NCBI GenBank assembly: GCA_958510825.1
Contig: OY294044.1
Location: 70,816,095-70,880,094, forward strand
Length of the DNA: 64,000 nt
Reading direction: 5' to 3'
From: Brachypterus glaber
Taxonomy: Eukaryota > Arthropoda > Insecta > Coleoptera > Kateretidae
Part shown: positions 31,998 through 43,330 of the stretch, piece by piece
How positions within the stretch are numbered: the stretch's first letter is position 1
How the letters are laid out: each line of letters begins with the position of its first letter
The notes under the pieces: generated by a model
The model's input: only the letters and a program-made list of their open reading frames with translations
Databases searched by the model: none
Told to the model about the DNA's origin: nothing
Made by a program: the position numbers and the translations under genes

Positions 31998-32692
31998 ATG
32001 TATTTAAGATGTGTTAACATTAAATCATTAATTGGGAATAAAAATAAAGGATAAATGTTTGATAAAATTATATTTATTAATTTATATTTCTCTTTAGGGA
32101 ATAAAAAGGTGTTTTATACCACAGAATTGTCATAAAATGCATTATAAAATCTTAAAATCTATTGTCTTATTTTATTGCATTGTAGAAGAGTTTTTTTTTT
32201 TGATTTTTGAATACATTGCGATAAAAGACAAAATTTCCAAATTAAAAACATGCCAACAATTTAAGTTTAACTTCAGAGAGAAGGTCAGAATATTCTTAGA
32301 AGTTTTGGACTATGGGGAAAACTATGTTCCCACCCTCCAAAAATATTTTAGTAAAAATCTAAACTGAAATCAAGAGTTTAAGCGTAAAGGCTCCAAGAAA
32401 GAATGAAAAAGTGGAAACAACTAAGCTGTAAGATGCTTGACTTGGATCAGATAATTAGACCTATACAAATAAAAGACCTAGTGAAAATTGATTAAAAAAA
32501 AAGAAATGTGACGACAAAGTTGCTTAAGAAGGATTTATATTAAGTTTTTGTTCTTTTTTTATTAACATAGAAGCGTTCAGACTATAATGTCTTTCTGTAA
32601 GAAAAAACTAAATGAGGTACTTTTTTATAACAAAACCATTCTGTAACAAACCTAGAAGAATATATTTGGCTCGCCAAAAACCTTTTCATTTA

Positions 32693-33341
32693 TTAAGGGG
32701 TCTTCTACCTTAAAATATATAAAATATTTTTTTAAACAAGATATCATTTTGAAATTTTGTAGGTATGTTTATTTATATTCAAAGAATACAAAAAAATGAT
32801 TTTAGCTTTTTAAAGTGCCAACATCAAAACATCAAAAAACAGTGGTTGCCATAATTCCGGCACTCTGGATCGACTGAAAAAAAAAACAAAACGGGATATT
32901 ATTCAGTTTTTAAGTCACTATAGCCCGTATCAAAAGAAAAAATTTGGCCAAAAAATAACAAAATGGCGGACAATTTTTGTTTGAAAATGTTTGAAAAACG
33001 TCCGCCATTTTGTTATTTTGTGGCCAATTTTTTTTCTTCTAGTAAGGGCTATAGCGACTTTAATACTGAATAATATTCCGTTTTTTTTTTCAGTCGATTC
33101 AAACTGCCGGAATCATGGCGACACCGTTTTTTGTTTTTTTTTTTTTTCAAAAACATTTTTTGGCTAGAAAATAGCACTTTAAAAATCTGAAGAAATTTTA
33201 TTTGTATTCTTTGAATATAAATAAAAATACCTACAAAATTTCACAACTATATCTTTTATCTTTCTAAATAAAAAAAAAATTAAAAAAAAAGATTTTAAAA
33301 ATAATTATTTTTATAATTTCTAAGATAGAAAGGCTCCTTAA
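32693..33341. mobile_element. Same foldback, copy 2 (within the second duplicate)
   Basis: Carried along by the 1343-bp tandem duplication; nearly identical to 31349-31997, with differences mainly in A and T runs. Confidence 0.75.
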
Positions 33342-33647
33342 ATGTATTTAAGATGTGTTAACATTAAATCATTAATTGGGAATAAAAATAAAGGATAAAT
33401 GTTTGATAAAATTATATTTATTAATTTATATTTCTCTTTAGGGAATAAAAAGGTGTTTTATACCACAGAATTGTCATAAAATGCATTATAAAATCTTAAA
33501 ATCTATTGTCTTATTTTATTGCATTGTAGAAGAGTTTTTTTTTTGATTTTTGAATACATTGCGATAAAAGACAAAATTTCCAAATTAAAAACATGCCAAC
33601 AATTTAAGTTTAACTTAAAACTTTACCAGGAAAACAGGTACAGTCGC

Positions 33648-33672
33648 TGCCAGAGTTATAGAGATTTTTTTT
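33648..33672 (+). repeat. Transposon-like terminus CAGTCGCTGCCAGAGTTATA
   Basis: After TA, the string CAGTCGCTGCCAGAGTTATA resembles a Tc1/mariner-type inverted-repeat end. No opposite end could be found nearby, so this may be a truncated element. Confidence 0.3.
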
Positions 33673-35207
33673 TTAATCGCGAGTATTTATATCTGACGCG
33701 TGTCAAACTGTTCATCCGATTGGGACGTTGAATAATTTTAGACATTTAAACTAATATGTTTTTATCAAGTCAACGTGTAGTCATTATAGCCAGTTAACGT
33801 TCGACCCTATCCAATCATATTTCACAAAAGATTTCGCCACACCCACAAGGCATTATAGCAATAAGTATTTACTGGACCGGCTTTAATTTGTTTTATTTGC
33901 GTTCTGTGTATCGAGCTATACAAGATAAATACGTATTTGTCTCATATTAATTTTAAGTGTAAACATTCTACTATAAATGTGACACTGAACATGCTTGCAA
34001 CTACAAGGAGTGTAGATTAGAATGCGCAGCATTATACATTTTTACCGATTGTTGTGCTATAAATTGAATAAATAATAAACTGTAAAATAAAATGAAACAG
34101 GTATAAGTTTTTGTATCATAAGCGAAAATCATCTTGCGAAAATTGTTTGTGGTTTTGTGGTTTTCGCCGCGAAATTTTAGTTAGTATTGTTTTTTTTTGC
34201 GCAAAAATGTAGGTTACCAACCAACCTTACTTACAATAATTACTTACAATTATTGTTTTGGTCAACAACCTAGCCTAACCAGTAGGGTTGCCAACGGTCC
34301 TTTATTCCTGTCCTTTGTCCTTTATAAAACCATTAAAGGAGGCTAAATCTCCTTTAAATTTATGATTGATCTTAAATACACATTTTTATATATTTGCTAA
34401 GGATTTAATTTGTTTTATTTTTTTTTTTAATTTAAGTTTTAAAGAATTAATGAAAAAGTTCTTTTTTTATACTTTATACTGTTATTATGATTGTTTAATA
34501 TCTATTTTTATATATATATATATAAAAAAAGTGGTTTTGCTTTTTTTTTGGGCCTATGTCCTTTATTTTAATGACTGAGAGTTAGAAACCCTTCTATCAA
34601 GGTCGATTTAACTAAGACTTAATTTGCTATTTTATTAGTTAAACTTTTAGTTATAGTTTTATTACTTTCAATAGTGCATAATATGAAATAAAAAATACTA
34701 AGAATTTAACCAACAAAATGGATGGCTAATTTTTTAGTTATAGTTACTCATATTTTTCTTATATAAAATATTCCACAAATGTTATTTAAATTAGTTTTCC
34801 TAATTGTAAAATTAATTATAATTCTTAATAAGTTATTATTTTGATAATGAAAATAAATGTAAATTACTACATTATCCTTTTTTAAAGTTAAGGAAAATCT
34901 TAAATATTCCTGTGAACTCAAACTGACGTTGATTATGCACAAAGTTTGTCTAGTATTACTGGAATACAATCAAAATTAACATAAATTCCTACAAAATCCT
35001 TCGAGGCATAAACATTTATTTACAAAACACAAAAGATCCTGTTGTAGTTTTTTTGCGATTTTTTTTAAATATTTTATACGTAGTATTGTTTTATTAGTAT
35101 AGTAAAGTGTAAACAACTACAAATTGTAGCGGAACAACTACTAAATGTCACTTTTATTTAGAATAATTTATTTCTTAAAATGTTAATGTTGGTGTTTTTA
35201 TTAGATG
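33673..35207. other. Unassigned AT-rich DNA
   Basis: No supported gene. At about 34279 the phrase CAGTAGGGTTGCCAACGGTCC-like (CAGTAGGGTTGCCAACGG) resembles hAT termini but has no partner. Confidence 0.35.
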
Positions 35208-35320
35208 AGCCTTCGCCAAATTTGCCAGATATAACGTTACATAGCAACACATTAAACAAGAAATTACTAAAGTCCCAATGCCGGGATTCCAGAAAAGTAT
35301 TGTGGCATCCACAATAGATT
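35208..35320 (+). CDS. Weak exon or transposase-fragment candidate
   Basis: After TTTTTATTAG a frame of 36 codons is open to TAG at about 35320. It reads DEPSPNLPDITLHSN and ends KSQCRDSRKVLWHPQ, which looks more protein-like than its surroundings. It begins with the CCTTCGCCAAATTTG phrase found in several repeats of the window, so it may be part of a transposon. No domain is recognised. Confidence 0.2.
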
Positions 35321-36328
35321 TTCTGCTTTAGTACAAGGACTATTCTTTTTTCAGTAAACGGTACTTCTTTTATGTGGAATATTCTAAATTTTTTTAAAAA
35401 GAAAATCCCACTTTTTATAGTTTTTTCTTTAATCTCTTTTATTAAAAAAAAGAGCTAGTAAAAAAGAAAGAGACAGACATAAAAGTAATTTGCAGAGGGG
35501 GAGTGAGAGAGAAATATATTTGTAGAGACAGACTTTTAAAGTTAAAATGGTCAATGACCAGAGGTTATTGGCAGATGTAACTTAATACCTCATTAAATTG
35601 TATTAATGAGTCTGCAGTATTTAATCTTAGTTTTATTTAGGCTATAAATTCAGATCCTGCACATTTAATTTATTTTGATATCCAAATTAAGCAGAGTATC
35701 TCCAATATTCATTCAAATGTTCTTTAGTAGGTACTGTAAAACCATTTTACAAATTAACGTATAAGTAAACCCATTAAACATTGGTTCGTTGGCCGCCTGT
35801 TGTTAAACTCACATTGGGCCAATACATACTGAGGAGGCATCAGCCTTCCCAATGTTGGCAAAACTGACATGACCTTGGCCGCCCGAAGGCTGCTTTAAAG
35901 CCAACGATAGTTGTTCAGTTGTCAGTAAAAATTTACGTAACATTACACAAATGTATTTACCCCCTGATAATTTTGATGAATAAAAAAAGGCGTCACCTCC
36001 GAAAAAGCCCCTAGCTGAATTTTTTGACGAAGGAAAAGAAAAAAATAACACCCCTCGACGGCGCCCCTCTAGGCTGGCATCCTGAAGGAGGAGGTTCACT
36101 TGACTCATGCAAAGGCCGGCTCTGGAAAGGACTAACAGACGGACGGATTTGCAAAAATTTATTTTTCGGTAGATTGGTACCTAAAAATGGATAGCGATAA
36201 CATATGACTTTCAACTTTCTTCTGTTCCTCGTTCGCTCGAAAGTAAAGATGCTTTTATAACACTCGTTACGTCTCATAATAAAGTCTAATCGTAGTAAAC
36301 TATGCATCAAAATAAACACGCGTCATAC
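35321..36328. other. Unassigned DNA, GC-richer from 35800
   Basis: From about 35800 the sequence is noticeably less AT-rich than the rest of the window, with open minus-strand frames (35809-36108, 36011-36319) that resemble no known protein. It could be a gene-proximal region (5' untranslated or promoter) or an unknown repeat. Confidence 0.35.
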
Positions 36329-36471
36329 CGTGTAGTTGGCTGGGTGTGGTGTCTCTTTCTGACGGGCTCCGGTTCGGTTCTATTTATTGATTCGTCATCA
36401 GGTTGGTTTTCAATTAAGAGCAAGTGGTTACTAGGGTAACGAAATGCCGTCACAGCCACGCTACGAGAAAT
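36329..36471 (-). CDS. Possible exon, function unknown
   Basis: On the minus strand, TTTCTTTAATACTCGCGCAG ends at 36472 as a possible acceptor. An open segment follows (SVAVTAFRYPSN, then ENQPDDESINRTEPEPVRKR) to a possible donor GTATGA at 36328. Its balanced composition and charged residues suggest real coding. It lies upstream of, and on the same strand as, the ADAMTS-like exon, but its end phase (two bases) does not join that exon's preferred frame directly. The frame is open further upstream (LRIWLSLILAQ), without an ATG. Confidence 0.25.
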
Positions 36472-37929
36472 CTGCGCGAGTATTAAAGAAAGCCATATCC
36501 TCAAATTGAAATGCCGTAAAGCTTTTATAGGGATGGTTATTGAAATAGATTGAAAAATTAATTTCCCTTTTCGTGCATATTCGGGTTTATTTTAATAAAT
36601 GCTAATAAATATCGAGAAAACAGAAGAGGGTCATATGTCATTCTAGTAGTCCCTCTGTTGAAATTAGGACACAAAGGAGGCAAAAGCGATTTAATTTAAA
36701 GATAATTTCCTTATTATTGGTTATGGTATAATAGTTTATTTTAATGCTGCTCTGTAATAATAGACAAATAAATACACTTTTGCTCAATTCAATTATTTTT
36801 TAAATACATTACGAGTTTTGAAAAAAAAATACGATTTAAAAATTTAAAGATGCAAAGAAACAACTTTACACTATGATATTTGAAATTTGGAACAAACTTT
36901 GTTTACTACTTAGAAAATCTTTGTTACAAATTTCAAGTCTCTGGGTCAAAGCGTTTTTGAAATATCACAGTCTAAAGTTGTTTTGCAAGCGATTTGAATT
37001 ACAAATTTTCTTTAAAAAATACTTAAAATTTTTTTAAAAGGAATATTACATATATGTTTTCCTGTTTATTGAATCCACTGGAATTTTTAAAAAAAAATTA
37101 TTAATGCCAGATACGGGGTACATTTCCAGTGGGTAAATACATCTCGAGCTTCCGCGGAGCGTAGAGAGTGGTCCTGAGATTTTCGAATGTCTCACATTAT
37201 TCACATACCTGAGAGTTTCACACCTGTCCATTTTGGATTAAAAGTTCTGAATAGAAAAAAATGCTGTCACTGATAGGGTAAAAGTCATATCTACAAATGT
37301 AAATATTTTTTAATTCTAGGAAATGCACAAGAAATTAATAATTCATACAATTTTTTTTTTAATTTAGTGTGTTTAAGACAGTATTTTTTTAATGAAATAG
37401 ATATATCTGGTATACTACGTCGTGCAATTTTTTTTATAAACATTTTTGAGACTACAATGAAAGTTAAGTTGAAAATCGTACAATTACTCTTAAAAAACTT
37501 ACTTTTTAAATATATATTATTTAAATCTCCAATATAAGTAAGGATCAAGAATTTCTTAATTTCTTTTTTATTTCTTTAAAACTAATGTCGAAAATAATAA
37601 AGAGCGTTATGTAACGCCACACCAGTCCACTCTTTCCCTTCCTAACGCATCGTATCGATAAGGAATACCCCTAACTCTAAGTGCGTTACATATTTTAAGT
37701 ATGACCCCTTATTCCTAGGATTGTAAGTTCTGAAAAAATTAATGTATTAACTCGGTAATTCAAAAAAGAAACGAGAATTTAAAAAACAAGATTCTTAGAA
37801 ATTATGGGGTAATTAATAGAAACCTGAAAAATTTTTCTACTGTTGGAGAATGTCTAAAATTAACGCACAAAATACATATCCCGGTTCATATTGCAACACA
37901 CTTTAAGTATATAGTCGTACTAATGGTGG
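36472..37929. other. Unassigned DNA
   Basis: Mostly featureless. A 38-base minus-strand segment at 37209-37246 has an acceptor-like start (TTCTATTCAG), an ATG in good context (CAAAATGG) and a donor-like end (GTATGTG), but codes for only seven residues, so it is not called as an exon. Confidence 0.35.
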
Positions 37930-38060
37930 GAGTCACTTGCAAAACAGCTTTTCACTACGATATTTTAGGAAGGCTTTGACACAGGGACTTAAATTTTGGA
38001 CCAAACATTTTCAACGAGGCAAAAAACTTTTGGTCAAAATTTCAAGAACCATTAATACAG
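37930..38060 (+). repeat. GTCTGTC-linked repeat flank, copy 4
   Basis: Carries GGAAGGCTTTGACACAGGG, then ACTTAAATTTTGGACCA, matching the flanks at 9570-9710 and 22600-22660. The tetranucleotide tract is absent, so this is a decayed copy. Confidence 0.4.
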
Positions 38061-38512
38061 CTTTATTACAAATTTTTTAGAAACATTTAAATCTGCTAAT
38101 AGTCACTTAATTCAAGAACCAGCCAAATTCATTCAGTAGATTTTAAAATATTAAATTTGAAATTACATGAATTTGTTGGGTGTATATATACACCACCCTC
38201 GGGTGGACCACAATTTGTTTTTAATTTAATCCCGAATAAAATTATGTTTATTTAGTTGACGAGATATTCAAGTATTTACACAGTCCTTTCAACGGTAACG
38301 TTCTATCAAACGGAGAGTTTCTAATTTCCACAGTCGAATTCGTTGAGCCTCACTTGATGGACTTTGAGTATATTGGAAAAGGATCCATATATACAGGGCA
38401 ATTCATAACAGTACCTTACAGTGGTTTTATATTCCAGTTGATTTTGACGTGTTCCTAAATATTTATGTGTGCTGAATATTTTGTATTTATTTGTATATAT
38501 TTGTTGTGTTAA

Positions 38513-38834
38513 CCCTTAACTGGTGCACATCTCATATGATATGATGTTATCACTCCACGGCCACCAATCGCCAGTGAACGCAAACGTCGCTAGGTATTTT
38601 GGGGTAAAATGTAAAAAATATTCTATAAATTAATTTTTACTTTAAAAATATTGATTCAGCCAAATTTTTATATCAGTTTTACTTAATATATGAAATCAAA
38701 CAAGGAATATATAAACTATATATGATATTATAGTTAAAAAACAATAATTTATTCTTGAAAAACAACAAAATAAATAATTTAATAACTTTCGTTTGACATG
38801 GGTCTTTTTTTAGTGCCACTGGGTTAGTTATGGG
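38513..38834. mobile_element. Possible piggyBac-type MITE
   Basis: The left end CCCTTAACTGGTGCAC follows TTAA at 38509-38512. The right end, complemented, reads CCCATAACTAACCCAGTGGC beside TTTA at 38835-38838. The ends are only loosely similar to each other. CCC termini and a TTAA or near-TTAA site are the support. The palindromic phrase CATATGATATG lies near the left end. Confidence 0.35.
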
Positions 38835-39361
38835 TTTATGATATATATTTATTTTAAATATACTACTAAAAGTTTAAAGTAAACCAATAACTAAAGAAGC
38901 ACAGGAGTTATGACAGCACTATGTACAGAGGCAAAAACTAACATTTTAAGCAGGATAAAAATTCTCTCAGTTCTTTCACAAATACTTTACATCATGCTTA
39001 ACACTTCGTTTCCATGTGTATCTCTCCGTATACACACTAACAGGGACCAAATTGCAACGTGTATACGTTAGTATAAATAAGCAAATATGCGTACGTTTTT
39101 AAGTGTATACTGGAGTAACACGTTTTACTTTACTTTCAATAAAAATTATTAATAAATGTAAAATTCATAGCAAATATATTCCGATTTAAAGTAAAAAACC
39201 ATGTGGCGTGGAAAACTTCATTTTATTTTGGCGTGGCGGCCAAAGCATTTTAGAGTTTCATAAAAAAATGTATTCAATATTTTTTGTTGCAAGACTAGTT
39301 AATAGTTCCTTAAATATTTAAATTAAAAAATATTGTCACCCATCTAGAAAAGATATTTGTA
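38835..39361. other. Unassigned AT-rich DNA
   Basis: No gene or repeat supported. Confidence 0.4.
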
Positions 39362-39607
39362 CACACAGAAAAATATTGTCTTAAATCAAGACTGTATAAT
39401 TTGGTTATAACAAAGAGAATATAAGTATTCTCCTTTAAATCAAAATTTTGCTTCAAATATGAAAGGATAAGAATTTTGGTATGCTGAAAGGAGAATATAT
39501 TCTCAAATATAAAAGGATAATAATATGGTATGCATAAAAGAAGAATATATTCTCTTCATTATATCCAAATCACCATTTCATGATTTAAGACATTATTTTT
39601 CTGTGCG
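39362..39607. mobile_element. TA-flanked MITE (CACACAGAAAAA), short form
   Basis: The ends read CACACAGAAAAATATTGTCT and its inverted counterpart ending TTTTTCTGTGCG, with TA outside both (39360-39361, 39608-39609). The inverted repeat continues for about 60 bases through TTAAATCA and ATAACRAAGAGAATATA. The interior holds two copies of a 50-base unit with ATGAAAGGATAAGAA and GGAGAATATATTCTC. A longer relative with three units is at 57749-58087. Confidence 0.8.
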
Positions 39608-39609
39608 TA

Positions 39610-40217
39610 TATAATATAACTTTAACCCATTACATTAGTTAATAAGACTAATTTACTTTTGGGGTAATATTGAGAAGTAATTGACAAATTATTAAATTCC
39701 TTGTCAAGTTAACTGTGATGTAATTACCATAGCAACAGGTATTGCTGAAATGTTTTCCTGGAAATTATTTGCCACATCCTTTTAAAAATATGTTTTTAGG
39801 GCATGATTTTTACAAGTTAATTTTATATTTTTGACAGTCCCCAATTTCTTGAAACCTCTTACGATTGAGCACTTTAGTAAAAATTCTCTTAAACTTTTTA
39901 ACCCTATTTCTGAATGATCCTGTATTTGAAAAGGGATCTAGAGTTATACAACTCCCTAGTGCCCTTTAGACATAAAGGATTACTACAGACGTTCCTACTG
40001 ACTTATGTTTAATCCCAACGAATCCTACAACTCACAAAAAATATTTTATAGATATATTTATTTTTGTGTTCGATATTTTATTTGATTGTTTGCTTTAATC
40101 TTATTTGGGATAAGAAATTAGATAAACAGTTGCCCGCGCACACAAAAAACTAATATACTTTAAATAAGATGATTGATTTTCTTAAAAATTTAGTTTTCTT
40201 TTAGCTAACCTAACAGT
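39610..40217. other. Unassigned AT-rich DNA
   Basis: Nothing supported. Confidence 0.4.
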
Positions 40218-40436
40218 GAAATTGTGAAATTTTGTAGGTGTATTTAATTTCTTCTGAATAATGCCCCGTTTTTATTTTTTTTAGTCGATCTAAACGGCCG
40301 AAATCATGGCGACCACCTTTTATTTGTTTAATTAAGCCCCAAAACATGTCACTTTAAAAATCTAAAAAAAGTTAATTTTTGCATTCTTTGATTTTTTTTT
40401 TTAAATTGTAAGGTAGAAACCCCTTTTTTTTAACTA
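40218..40436 (+). mobile_element. Half of a TTAAGGGGTCTTCTACC-type foldback, diverged
   Basis: This aligns with the right half of the foldback at 31349-31997: CTGAATAATRCCCCGTTTTT, then AGTCGATCTAAAC, CGGCCGAAATCATGGCGAC and AAGGTAGAAACCCC at the outer end. The left half is missing. Confidence 0.6.
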
Positions 40437-40494
40437 AAACAATATTTTCCGCACAAAAAATTATATCAGTTTTTCTTAAAGCAACATTATTGGG

Positions 40495-40495
40495 T

Positions 40496-40526
<31 letters not shown>

Positions 40527-40528
40527 TT
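40495..40528 (+). repeat. (TTTA)n microsatellite
   Basis: About eight uninterrupted TTTA units. Probably the complemented tail of the LINE remnant that follows. Confidence 0.9.
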
Positions 40529-40850
40529 CATATAAACGGGAATCCCATTACAACCTAAACCTAAACTTAAAATAACTTAACTAAGCCTAACATAACAGAT
40601 ACAACAAAAAGTTTATCTAGTGTAACCTGGAGGAAATTAAAGATTTATATTGAGATAAGCTATTGCCAAATATATCTATATTACAAGTATTTATAAATTC
40701 TAGAGCTTTATTAAATGGAACAATAGTTCGTGTGCTGTGTACTAATGTGAAAGGTACATATGGAGCGACGAAGATTGAAGTTACTGGGGAAGTATATGTT
40801 AACAAGTTCAACGAGGTCGGGACAATCCATAAGACCATTAATTAGCTTGT
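40495..40850 (-). pseudogene. Possible 3' end of a non-LTR retrotransposon
   Basis: Read on the minus strand, an open stretch (40838-40617, ending in a stop) is followed by about 90 bases and then GGGATTCCCGTTTATATGAA and a (TAAA)n tail. A short 3' region ending in AT-rich tetranucleotides is typical of several insect LINE clades. The peptide (FNKALEFINTCNIDIFGN near its end) is not diagnostic, and the opposite strand is also open, so the assignment is tentative. Confidence 0.35.
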
Positions 40851-41369
40851 ATATAAAAGTTACGTGCGATATTGTTCTTCTAGATTCTAGCGTTTTAATG
40901 TTGGTTATATTTGGTTATGTTTTAAAGTGGAACTAAATATTTCTTCTATTCACCGTGTAGTGCTCTACGATACTTTTAAGTAAAAATGCTTGACTATGGA
41001 AAATACAAAATTAACCTAAATGATAGTAATATAACACAGCTGTATTTTTTTTCTAAGGAGATATTTTGAAAAAATACTTCGAAAAAAGCTAGTTTCTGAC
41101 AAATTTTCCAAATGCTGACAATTTTTTTAATATAATAATTTGAATTTGTGATGAATATGGTGGAGCAAGGTCAAAAATTAATGTATTGTTGTACTATATT
41201 CATCAAAAAAATCAAATACGTCTGTATAGACGGGGCTACGTGCTGTACCTAGGTTACCTTGAGACCGAATTACAGTTTTTGCGCCAAACATTATTTTGTG
41301 TCTTAAAGTTTTATTATTTAATTCAAAAGTTATGTTAGGTTCAAAATCACCTTAAAAAAAATTATACAT
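40851..41369. other. Unassigned AT-rich DNA
   Basis: Nothing supported. Confidence 0.4.
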
Positions 41370-42461
41370 AGGATGTCCAGTAAATGATGTCATTAATTTT
41401 AAGGGGTGATTCTAAATAGGAAAATATAAAAAAAAAGTTTCTATAAATATATGTCAAAAATGCGTCGTAAGGGAGCTAAGCCCCTTTGAAAGTGGCTAAA
41501 AAAATAGGTTTTTATTTAATAACTCTGGAACGCTTTGAGGTACAACAACCAGGTTTTTAATGTAAACTAATCTTAATAAGACCCATCTTCGTATGTTATT
41601 TTTATAAACTTATTTTAACCAGGGGTGTGCGAAGCTGGGGGGCCTTATTAGTTTTTTGTCCCAAACTTTTTCTGTGTAACTTTTTTGTAATTTTATTTTT
41701 GGTATATGATTCCTTAGGTTAAAATACATAAAAAAAGTATAATGCTGTAGGATTAACCGTTTTTGAGAAAAAATTATTTGAAGGCAAAATTTCACGGTTC
41801 GAGGACGAAAAATGAAATACTAAAATGTTGAAAACCTAAATTTCAATGTAACCTAAATTTCAGTGATGTAAGGTGAATGTACATCAAAAACTAAGAAAAA
41901 CACCTCATTACAGGTACTTCCAAAAATCAATCCTAAAAATTCAACATTTTTATAGGGTCATAGTAGCTTCAAAAGCGATTTTTCGGCCTAGATGTATAGG
42001 AAGTTTTTTTCTTAGTTTTTGGTATTCATATTCATCATTAAAATTTTGGTTTTAAACATTAGTACTTAATTTTTCGTTCTCGATCCGTGTAATTTCACCT
42101 TAAAATTAATTTTTCTCGAAAATGGTTAATCCTACAGTATTAACAGGAACAGGAGTCCATTTTTTATGTATTTTGACCTCAGGAAACATATTCCAAAAAT
42201 AAAATTTACTCAGAAAAAGTTTGGGACAAAAAACTAATAAGGCCCCCCAGTTTCGCACACCCCTGTTTAAAATAAGTATATGAAGATAGCATACGAAGGG
42301 CCTTATTAAGGTTAGTTTACATTCAAAACCTCGTTATTAAATAAAAACCCAATTTTTTTTAGCACCTTTCAAAGGGGCATGTTTATAGAAACTTTTTTTC
42401 ATATTTTCCAATGTAGAATCACGCCTTAAAATTAATGATATCATTGACCGAAAATCCTGTA
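41370..42461. mobile_element. 1.1-kb foldback with AGGATGTCC-like ends (GGGAGCTA family)
   Basis: The ends carry AGGATGTCCAGTAAATGATG and, inverted, AGGATTTTCGGTCAATGATA, then ATCATTAATTTTAAGG-type sequence in both arms. Further inward both arms contain CCCCTTTGAAAG, TTTTTATTTAATAAC, CCAGGGGTGTGCGAA, TTTTTTGTCCCAAACTTTTT, GGATTAACC and TCACGG. The turn is near 41930. Compared with its relative at 49771-50765 it is more diverged, so older. It has no gene; the frames at 41610 and 41873 are arm sequence. Confidence 0.75.
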
Positions 42462-42795
42462 TAATCGTAAAACTTTTATTTCCTTTGAATGTCTTGCGCC
42501 TTACGCCATAGCGCGCCATGGCTTTGTTGGCGTATAGGGAAATCTGGCCTAGGCGCTTGGGAGTTAAGACCCAGGCTAAGTACAGATATATAAGAAGATT
42601 ATTTCTGTTAAATAACAGTGGTCATTGCAAAGTGTTATAATGCGTAAACAGGATCATAATGCGTAAAAAGTATAAATTAGGTAAATAAACCTTTGTAGAA
42701 CGTATAAATCAAGTGCGACCTAAGAGAAAGTTTCAATAAAAGTCTAAAGTAGAATTTTGGCTAATGGAAGTGCTGTTAATTTGTTAGTTTGAAAA
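42462..42795. other. Unassigned DNA
   Basis: No gene. A short phrase ATAATGCGTAAA is repeated at about 42638 and 42656. The GC-richer part near 42485-42560 has no extended frame. Confidence 0.4.
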
Positions 42796-43330
42796 GGCGA
42801 AAGGCGTTCCTTTTATACATAACTTATTGCAAAGTCCGGAGAAGTCCGGAAAAAACAAATAAGTATAAATAAATGTGTACTGAAGCCCAAAAAGGTTCTG
42901 ATTTTGGACAAGTTTGGAAAATATTTTTTTTCCTTTTTTTATCTTTTACGACTGAATAACGAAAATACACAAAATTACATTTCTGACAGTTTTTCGTCTA
43001 AAATATGCAGTAGAAATAATAAAAATAAAAAATTAAATATATCTGACTATTTCAAGATCAGTGGCGAAAGGCGTTCCTTTTATACATAACTTATTGCAAA
43101 GTCCGGAGAAGTCCGGAAAAAACAAATAAGTATAAATAAATGTGTACTGAAGCCCAAAAAGGTTCTGATTTTGGACAAGTTTGGAAAATATTTTTTTTCC
43201 TTTTTTTATCTTTTACGACTGAATAACGAAAATACACAAAATTGCATTTCTGACAGTTTTTCGTCTAAAATATGCAGTAGAAATAATAAAAATAAAAAAT
43301 TAAATATATCTGACTATTTCAAGATCAGTG
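42796..43330 (+). repeat. Tandem duplication, 267-bp period
   Basis: The unit from GGCGAAAGGCGTTCCTTTTA to CTATTTCAAGATCAGT lies at 42796-43062 and 43063-43330; only about one difference is visible (ATTACATT versus ATTGCATT). It contains the small repeat GTCCGGAGAAGTCCGGA. The two short open frames, one in each unit, are near-identical shadows of this repeat. Confidence 0.92.

Larger units (their letters stand above)
30931..33616 (+). repeat. Tandem duplication, 1343-bp period
   Basis: The unit from CAGAGAGAAGGTCAGAAT to ACAATTTAAGTTTAACTT occurs at 30931-32273 and 32274-33616. The copies differ by only a few bases (for example TGGCTGGCC versus TGGCTCGCC) and by homopolymer lengths. Each holds one copy of the foldback at 31349-31997 or 32693-33341. 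Small homopolymer differences between copies make a pure assembly duplication less certain, though not excluded. Confidence 0.92.

Noticed and set aside
32137..33731. Two related frames at the end of each 1343-bp unit
   Set aside because: They share sequence only because of the duplication; no protein family recognised and no splice pattern.
37209..37246. 38-base minus-strand exon with ATG and donor-like end
   Set aside because: Only seven codons, and its phase does not join the ADAMTS-like exon in the preferred frame; signals this short arise by chance.
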